From contig JABSRN010000013.1 in assembly GCA_013214025.1 (NCBI GenBank), positions 1 through 64,000 of the forward strand: 64,000 bases of DNA, given 5' to 3'. Shown here in pieces: positions 63,725 through 64,000 of the stretch. A program made the translations under genes and the position numbers. Within the stretch, counting starts at the first letter, position 1. Each line of letters starts with the position of its first letter. Under the pieces are notes generated by a model. It saw only the letters and a program-made list of their open reading frames with translations, was not told the origin of the DNA and made no database searches. Source of the DNA: Polyangiaceae bacterium (lineage in GTDB: Bacteria; Myxococcota_A; Polyangia; Polyangiales; Polyangiaceae).

Positions 63725-64000
63725 TGTGTCTCACTAGGTGCTGGGCGCTATTCGGTCGGATTCGCTGGGTGGATGTATGGGTGGTAAATTGGGATTCGCT
63801 GACTTTCCCGCAGTCGCAAAAACCTGGTCTGGCGGCGCGGGTTAGCTCTTCACCATAGCGATTCAGCCATGCCCAGTTCCATTGGCGGGGGAGCCGATGT
63901 CGCATCTTGGGCCAGAACGTCGGTCTCTTGTATTCCTTTGTACACCTAGTTTGATAACCGATGAATAGGGCCCACAGGAGAAGAGTCTCCTAACTAACGA

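Noticed and set aside
1-64000. tRNA or rRNA genes
   Set aside because: I looked for T-loop-like GGTTCGA-type motifs and rRNA landmarks and saw none that fold with partners; a covariance-model scan would be decisive.

Overview
The window looks like chromosome of a GC-rich, Gram-negative bacterium, most probably Myxococcota (Deltaproteobacteria in the old sense). The signs are exported lipoproteins with Gly/Ser/Thr-rich linkers and many cysteines, two large GGDEF proteins, an HDOD protein, a primary sigma factor with a long Lys/Ala-rich N-terminal tail, a mevalonate-type HMG-CoA synthase homologue, a front-end-like fatty acid desaturase and many acyl-CoA and lipid enzymes. I saw no rRNA, tRNA, CRISPR array, prophage or complete insertion sequence. 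Assignment to a species is not possible from this view.

Layout. 1-7.7 kb: an O-methyltransferase, an unknown gene, then the 2-oxoglutarate dehydrogenase operon sucA-sucB-lpd. 8-13 kb: unrecognised genes, including an 864-residue protein that resembles an NTPase whose P-loop has decayed. 13-16.9 kb: a histidine kinase remnant, a REC-REC-GGDEF-EAL protein and an 18-bp tandem array built on GCATGC. 17-19.7 kb: an outer-membrane barrel with an acidic tract and a LolA-like lipoprotein-sorting protein. 19.9-28.3 kb: a large hairpin, an HMG-CoA synthase family gene, rpoD, a hydrolase/acyl-CoA synthetase fusion and an orphan TRAP binding protein. 28.5-35.4 kb: lipoproteins, a duplicated terminator, an IS3 remnant, HDOD and Hpt-REC-GGDEF regulators. 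35.7-38.4 kb: a BASS transporter, a wrecked potassium-channel gene and a zinc-finger protein with two histone folds. 38.6-42.7 kb: an operon of two family III CoA-transferases and an acyl-CoA carboxyltransferase. 43-50.4 kb: ECF sigma factor, ArsI/CadI-type protein, acyl-CoA dehydrogenase, flavin reductase, EamA exporter and MMPL exporter. 50.4-64 kb: two ABC-F ATPases, a hybrid kinase pseudogene, desaturase, SlyX, a SWIM-SNF2 ATPase, SCP2, cytochrome P450 and a lipoprotein.

How they fit together. The metabolic theme is handling of acyl-CoA and lipid: activation (acyl-CoA synthetase fusion, CoA-transferases), oxidation (acyl-CoA dehydrogenase, P450), carboxylation, desaturation, sterol/lipid carriage (SCP2) and envelope lipid export (MMPL, LolA-like protein). 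A second theme is regulation through c-di-GMP and chromatin or transcription proteins. Several two-component or channel genes are decayed, so the region is losing accessory sensory genes. The most unusual gene is the zinc-finger double-histone protein at 37679-38437.
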